Of a stretch of 64,000 nt of DNA, positions 60,055-64,000 are shown piece by piece (within the stretch, counting starts at the first letter, position 1; each line of letters begins with the position of its first letter). The notes under the pieces were generated by a model. The model had not been told where the DNA came from. It did not search any database and saw nothing but the letters and a program-made list of their open reading frames with translations. Source of the DNA: Anadara kagoshimensis (Eukaryota; Mollusca; Bivalvia; Arcoida; Arcidae). The translations under genes were made by a program, and so were the position numbers. The DNA is taken from positions 38,510,655-38,574,654 of the forward strand of contig CM037869.1 of assembly GCA_021292105.1 (NCBI GenBank). Reading direction: 5' to 3'.

Positions 60055-60303
60055 ACGTATTATCAAGTCATTGTGAATGACAAACAGGAAAATAGAAACT
60101 TATAAAGTTAAATAACTTTGTTGTTTTACATGTGAATGTCATGTTGAATCTAGAGGTGACCGACACGCATTATATCAAAACACACACACACACACCACAC
60201 ATACACACGTATAAAAAACAAACCACTTACCTGTAGATACACCTGTTAAAATTGTTACTATGGCAACTGATAAAATTATCACTAAATAAATTGAATTTAA
60301 CAT
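51988..60303 (-). CDS. Four-CCP (sushi) single-pass membrane receptor, seven exons
   Basis: Exons, minus strand: 60303-60231 (start MLNSIYLVIILSVAIVTILT, signal peptide), 59149-58955 (CCP1), 56962-56783 (CCP2), 55236-55060 (CCP3), 54418-54242 (CCP4), 53474-53354 (linker and membrane helix) and 52141-51988 (tail). All boundaries are AG/GT. Junctions up to the membrane exon are phase 1, as is typical of CCP exons. The total is 1077 bp, 358 residues, with no internal stop. Each CCP has the CP...NG start, GY and a G-W...LC end, plus an extra cysteine pair (CARHVNETC, CARHGGDAC, CLRYEDDAC, CDRHVGSTC), giving six cysteines instead of the usual four. Helix GIALGVTGVVLVNIGCLVLY; then the basic stop-transfer KRARKKRLRRD and a Gln/Asn-rich tail. 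Probably a cell-surface recognition or adhesion protein; complement-related or selectin-like roles are possible but unproven. Confidence 0.85.
52290..52460. repeat. 'Ggacggacgga' dispersed repeat fragment in a CCP gene intron
   Basis: 'ttcggacggacggatggacg' followed by 'tatccccctctttcttcg' and 'gggtggcgga'. The same style of end occurs at 55385-55635. Common in bivalve introns; class unknown. Confidence 0.6.
53715..53992. mobile_element. MITE family M1 copy in CCP gene intron
   Basis: Ends 'cccaagtttcacaatcata' and 'gggaatgattgtaaaactga'. The interior shows 'ctgaaatctgacaaattta' and 'gtatttagttttttcaaaa'. Lies between the CCP4 exon and the membrane exon. Confidence 0.75.
53990..54240. repeat. 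Microsatellite block with duplicated exon-edge sequence
   Basis: (TGG)n, (GT)n (54049-54094) and (GT)n-(GA)n (54178-54230). Between them, 'catatcaatttaacatcgg' at 54097 repeats the 3' edge of the CCP4 exon (54247 onward), and 'gattgtgaaattaaagcc' repeats the M1 MITE end. This is a local duplication of exon edge plus MITE end, spread with the microsatellite. Confidence 0.8.
54550..54625 (-). mobile_element. S2 SINE head fragment
   Basis: Reverse-orientation tRNA-like head: 'gctcgaacccaggacctccc' (box B side) and 'gagcactttaccaactgagc' (box A side). No body. Confidence 0.75.
55385..55635. repeat. 'Ggacggacgga' dispersed repeat in a CCP gene intron, fuller copy
   Basis: Starts 'ctgtgagcctcaagctcac' (itself a small palindrome), continues 'tttcatgaaaatccattgaa' and 'aagaggagttgcggataag', and ends 'ggaggatggacggacacc', 'agcgggggtataaaaa'. 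Confidence 0.7.
55637..56782. other. CCP gene intron between CCP2 and CCP3 exons, no further exon seen
   Basis: Contains a short diverged direct repeat ('gttagcttagcgttaaacat' near 56127 and 'gttagctcagtgttaaact' near 56738) and 'acaggcctgtct'-type inverted pairs near 56160-56215. I looked for extra CCP exons (CP start, G-W-LC end) and found none. Confidence 0.5.
57088..57291. mobile_element. MITE with 29-bp inverted ends (family M3) in CCP gene intron
   Basis: The left end 'gatggagaatcggtcacgac' plus 'gttcta' pairs with the right end 'tagaaagttgtgaccgat' plus 'tctccatcgat', with few mismatches. About 200 bp, non-coding, single copy in the window. Confidence 0.85.
57455..57800 (+). mobile_element. 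tRNA-derived SINE, family S2, in CCP gene intron
   Basis: The head's box B 'gtgagttcgaaccccgacca' is followed by 'caagcactcggcattacgaa', 'cccgtgtcacggtgggc', 'aatggcatcagcgcaacgat', 'ttctgcactttcgcctata' and the tail 'tcttgactgggacgttaaac'. Box A is eroded. Antisense to the host gene. Confidence 0.88.
57895..58150 (+). repeat. Dispersed repeat X in CCP gene intron
   Basis: 'gacaagttaggttagacac', 'tccgtaagggtaagcacctc', 'agctagctacatccccacg' and 'gcaatcctggacacatc' are typical X blocks. The first cacgtg is changed to cacttg. Confidence 0.85.
58503..58520. repeat. Poly-C run
   Basis: An unbroken run of about 18 C. A second C run lies at 59429-59448 next to an ACAC stretch, and (TTA)n lies at 59325-59400. 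All are within CCP gene introns and are prone to sequencing error. Confidence 0.95.
58680..58954 (-). repeat. Two extra tandem copies of the 3' half of CCP exon 1 plus its donor site
   Basis: Downstream of CCP1's donor (58954), the block from gaaacctgtatatatgg through the CCP end (GDWNLNTSDLC) and gtaagtattgt is repeated twice more in tandem (about 58954-58815 and 58814-58676). Neither extra copy has its own pyrimidine-rich acceptor. One contains a small deletion that breaks the reading frame and the other a tgg-to-tag change. The copies read 'tgtgtttcagtaagtatt', which looks like both an acceptor (tttcag) and a donor (gtaagt). Probably intronic debris of a partial exon duplication. Confidence 0.85.
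59970..60050. repeat. (AT)n microsatellite in CCP gene intron 1
   Basis: About 50 bases of uninterrupted TA repeats with flanking imperfect units. A (CA)n tract follows at 60180-60206, close to the first-exon donor at 60230. Confidence 0.95.
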
Positions 60304-61140
60304 GTCTTTTTAGCATGGTTATTTCAATCAGAATTTAAATCAAAGCGGAACCAGCCTATATTTAGTAACATTACTTATACAGGTATATTATAATATGCCA
60401 TTGTTTGACCTAAATGTAGGTCAAACTTATACTGACAAGTCCCGACGTTCTGCATCGCTTGTTTACGATTTTTCTTAACGCTTACAGGTATGCTAATTAT
60501 CACTATGAAGACACATTCAACAGGTGCAATAAAACAATGTCACATACGCCCACCTGTTTATTTCCGGTTTTCCGTGGTAATAAATACACCTGGGGCACTG
60601 ATCCGTATATCACACACACACACACACACACACACACCAAATACCTTATAAAGTGTATTTATCAATTTTACATCTAAAATTTAACATCTGAAACCACACA
60701 GTTAAATTAAGTCGTTGTGAATAGGTTTTTTTTCAAGATATCATGTTGAGACAAGTAAAAACTAAATAAATAAAAAAGTTTTAGATTACTTTTCCATTTT
60801 TCAATTTAATATTTCATCTTAATTGTGCAATAAAACCTAACTCAAATTCTGTTTATTTTTATTTTATAAGTTTGTACTCAAATGTCATTAAAAAGACACC
60901 CGAATGTTGACGCATAATATTATGTTTGAGGCTAAGTTGTCTTTGAATCTCTTGAAATAAAAGTGAATATCAAACGTCCATTAAAGTGTATCGGAAGCCA
61001 ATAAGGACAATTTAAATTGCTAGGGTCCGAAGAATGAAAAATAGTATGTACTTTATTATTTTCTCGTGTTTTTAAAATGTATAAGGTGCCTCAGTGAAAA
61101 GTGGTACATAAACAGCGCATTTACGTCACTTTTGGTTGGC
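60304..61140. other. Upstream region of CCP gene, no gene seen
   Basis: Should contain the CCP gene promoter. It includes a (CA)n microsatellite at 60612-60637. No TATA-like element at a sensible distance could be singled out. Confidence 0.4.
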
Positions 61141-61510
61141 CTGGTTGAATGTTGCTTAACGTCGCATTAGCAATTTTTCAGCTATTCGTGATGAGAACTA
61201 TTTTATTAATCTCTAAGAATGAATCTATAATCAATTTTGTGTGTGTATGTGACGTGCGAGTGTGCCGTATGGTCTGCCTTGTACTAGCGCGCATTCAGGG
61301 CGACTTTACCGTGCTAGCTCACAGAGTCAGTACACCGCAGACAAGCGTATCACTCCCCCAGTCTATTAAACTGATACCAGGTGAATAAGTTATGGCCAAC
61401 GGCAAGGAAAAATAACTTTTTCATATGTGGTCCGAGCAAGACTCGAACTCACAGCGGTGAGAGACCCTGTATTTGAAGACCGTCTTATCCATTAGGCCAC
61501 CGCGGCCTCA
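61141..61510 (-). mobile_element. tRNA-derived SINE, family S1, complete
   Basis: Minus strand: head 'ggtggcctaatggataaga' and 'gagttcgagtcttgctcg', body 'ccttgccgttggccataac' and 'ctggtatcagtttaataga', tail 'gctaatgcgacgttaagc' then 'aacattcaacc'. Confidence 0.88.
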
Positions 61511-61789
61511 CGTCACTTTTGGGGCATTCTGCAACCGAGGCCCTTTAGCTACATCAAGGTACAAAAAAAAGGAAATGCTTTCCTGATTTTCACCTTAAAT
61601 CAAATGTTTTGACCAAAAGCATAAAAATAACGAAAGCAATTTATTTCAGAAATTTCTGTGAAAATATATAATTATATATTACATATTGAAATTATAATTA
61701 CTAATATTGGAACGAATATTAAAGGAGGGCTAAAAAACTTTCGAAAAAATTATTAATGTTATATTAAAAACCGAAATAATAATAATAAT

Positions 61790-62150
61790 TATTATTAGTG
61801 CTGTAAATAAAAAAAACTGGTATAATATGTAATTTAAACCCCTGAGCCGATATCTCTGCTGGCGGCTGGTGCCCAGGGGATATCACAAACTCAGTAGGCA
61901 ATAATTTCGTATTATTGTCAGAAATATACTATAATTGTCTAAATTTCCTGCATGTTAAAATTTGAAATTTCTCAAAAACTAAGGTTATTCCCTCATGCAA
62001 AGTATTTCCTTAGCTTAATTTGGTAAAATATATTTTCATCCTTTGGGTAAGTTTTCAACATCAAAATAATTTTGGTCCAAGCACTACTGATAAGGAATTG
62101 TATTCCGAAACGGATGTGTAGTGTTGTAAATAAAAAACTGGTATAATATG
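61790..62150 (+). ncRNA. Retrozyme-like unit bounded by hammerhead segments 323 bp apart
   Basis: The post-cleavage segment 'tagtgctgtaaataaaa', 'actggtataatatgtaatt' occurs at 61796 and again at 62119. The second copy follows a nearly whole hammerhead: helix I agcacta (62080), ctgataa (one change from ctgatga), helix II ggaat..attcc, gaaac, and an altered helix III/cleavage region. The first copy lacks its ribozyme half. One monomer of about 323 bp lies between. Confidence 0.65.
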
Positions 62151-62639
62151 TAATTGAATTAAGGGACAAAAATGGAACTTTTGAGAAAAATCCCACTAGA
62201 TGTATGAGTATATATGAGTATATATATTTATTCAGTAGGTTTTGATGCAATTTACTGAACCTAATGTCGGCCCTGGGATAAACTGTTTGGTAAAAGAACA
62301 TATTGTTTCAACTTGTTTAATATATATGACCACCCGTTAGTCAAAAAAACCCTAAGGTAAAAATTTGAGAATTTTGGTTATGCAAAAATTATAATGAAAG
62401 TGAAATTAACCCAGTTCATGCAGTTGTCTAGAAACTGTCAAAAAACACAAAGCCATGTTCTTATAATAGACTATATTTATTTCTTCATTTGTTGTTTTGG
62501 ATTGGTCTAAGACTTTTCCTTTTAGCATATGAAACGTCATTATTATACGAATTGTAAAACCATTGGATGTTAATTACAGGGTATTTATAAAATATAAACC
62601 AAATACACGACACTTGACCCACACGACTGGACGCTATTT

Positions 62640-63380
62640 TAGCTTAATGTCATCGATGGCTGTGGCTTACAGAGCAAAGTGTCTCTCGTCGCTTAGGGAT
62701 CAAATCCCATTCGGGACAGATTCTAGTTTGAGAATGTGTGTGAGTTCGCTTGCCGTTCAATGGTATACTCTGTTTCGTCCGCCATTCACTGGATTGAATT
62801 GATTTGATTATTGGTGTTTTCCAACCGTAACACGGGACTTCGTTTATTTTATGTTCCCATCCGAAAAGAACCGCGTCTTTCATTTCGTAATGCCGAGTGC
62901 TTGGAAAAAGAAAAGTCACTACCAACTTTCAAGTCTTTGGTCAGAACCGGTAGTGGATTGAACCTTCTACCTCCAACTTACGGAGCGAGCACTCTACCAA
63001 CTGAGCTAGCGCTGTGGTCAAGTCATCGATGACCGAGTGTTTTAAAGTACACACTTACAGAGCTTAGTGCCACTCGCCGTCTAGGAATTGAATCCTATTC
63101 GGGACAGATTCTAGAGTGAGAAAGTTTGTGATTTCGCTTGCCGTTTGATGGTATACTTCGGTTCGTCCACTATTCACTGGATTGAGTTGAATTGAGTAAT
63201 ATTGTTTAACGTCCCAGTCAAGAATATTTCACTTATATCGAAACGTCACCAGCTATATACAAAAGTACAGATATTTTGCCCATGTGTTGCTCTGATGACA
63301 TTATACAGAAGGGATATTTATCGTGTCATGCCTACCGTGACACGGGACCCCATTTGAAGGTCTTATCCGAAAGCTACAGC
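62640..63380. mobile_element. Nested SINE composite: S3, S2 (reverse), S3, S2 tail (reverse)
   Basis: S3 copies at about 62645-62805 and 63018-63190 share 'attcgggacagattctag', 'cgcttgccgtt', 'tggtatactc' and 'attcactggattga'. Between them is a reverse S2 head and body (62815-63017: 'gaaccgcgtctttcattt', 'acggagcgagcactctacc'). After the second S3 copy comes reverse S2 tail and body (63200-63370: 'gtcccagtcaagaatatt', 'cctaccgtgacacgggacc'). Confidence 0.75.
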
Positions 63381-63840
63381 TTTTTATGTCATCTGTGGTA
63401 AAAAGTATTCTGTAGCTGTTAAAGTTGGTCTACCGTATTTTGTACATGGTATTTCATACATGCTAAGAACAAAAACTACATTTTCCTTTAATACGAACCG
63501 GTTTACCCTATTTATTTTACCATTCTTAAAGCATATTATTATCATGACATTATGCCATCAATATATATAATATCCGTAACAATACGGACGGGTAAATAAA
63601 CATGTACAAAACAAACATGTTAGAGCTGAACAGTACTGCTGATTTAGCTAAAATGGAACTGTGGTAGAAAGCTGTTCTGTAGCTGTTAAAGTCGGTGAAT
63701 GCTAAAGAATAACAGCTATCTTTCTTTAATATGAGCCGGTTTACCCTATTTTTTTAACATTTTTTAAAGCATATCATATTCATGACATTATGCCATATAT
63801 ATCAATATATATATCCGTATAGGTAAACAACATTGACCTG
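63380..63840 (+). repeat. Diverged tandem repeat, unit about 270 bp
   Basis: 'ttctgtagctgttaaagt' at 63408 and 63674, 'ccggtttaccctattt' at 63498 and 63737, and 'tcatgacattatgccat' at 63543 and 63779 recur in the same order. Between the blocks the sequences have drifted. No gene was recognised from here to the right edge. Confidence 0.8.
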
Positions 63841-64000
63841 TCTGTTTGACCTTACATTAGGACTATTCATACAGGAGGGCCCAAACGATAAATGGGTAGC
63901 GTTAAGATCCAAGTTAATACATACACATTGCACAGGTGTACTCTATGCGGTGAGTATATCTCATGATGTATACAAAATAAACACCTGTGCTCCCTATAGA

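Overview
The window reads as AT-rich, repeat-dense nuclear DNA of a bivalve mollusc. Genes are small, spliced and widely spaced. The intergenic space is filled with tRNA-derived SINEs, short inverted-repeat transposons (MITEs), hammerhead-ribozyme repeats and microsatellites of the kinds known from bivalves. No prokaryotic, organellar, LTR-retroviral or Polinton-like gene was recognised.

The host genes form two groups. First, a cluster of six related genes for secreted leucine-rich-repeat (LRR) proteins (about 454-484 residues, signal peptide, Cys-rich N cap, about a dozen LRRs, Cys-rich C cap, no membrane anchor). In order: A (5588-6951, +, one frame break), B (13567-16049, -, intact), E (18452-20706, +, many frame breaks), C (31267-33477, -, intact), D (35474-38937, +, intact) and A' (44952-46310, +, six 1-base losses). 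Where a first exon could be found it codes only 1-5 residues. C and D are divergent head-to-head paralogues whose middle-to-3' halves are far more alike than their 5' halves, which suggests gene conversion. Second, a seven-exon gene on the minus strand (60303 down to 51988) was put together by hand from splice sites: signal peptide, four six-cysteine sushi/CCP domains, one membrane helix and a basic cytoplasmic tail (358 residues, frame closed across all junctions).

A direct segmental duplication of about 12 kb dominates the layout. Copy 1 (1 to about 12684, running off the left edge) and copy 2 (about 39555-51709) carry the same order: SINE remnants, minisatellite, mariner fragment, about 130-bp tRNA-like array, hammerhead repeat, LRR gene A or A', two MITEs, SINE, an about 86-bp tRNA-like array, SINE, MITE. 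The copies differ by informative events: a MITE in copy 1 with an empty site in copy 2, a MITE whose interior is inverted between copies, a deletion inside the mariner fragment, and a dimeric higher-order repeat in only one tRNA-like array.

The stretch from 20.7 to 31.2 kb has no host gene I can support. It holds a dispersed repeat (called X here), a long foldback hairpin, (TC)n-bearing tandem units and a 2.2-kb element with inverted ends. The right end (60.3-64 kb) is SINEs, a ribozyme repeat and a diverged tandem repeat. Taken together, the window looks like an evolving cluster of extracellular recognition-type proteins, possibly immune, beside a CCP receptor. The immune role is inference; the structures are read from sequence.
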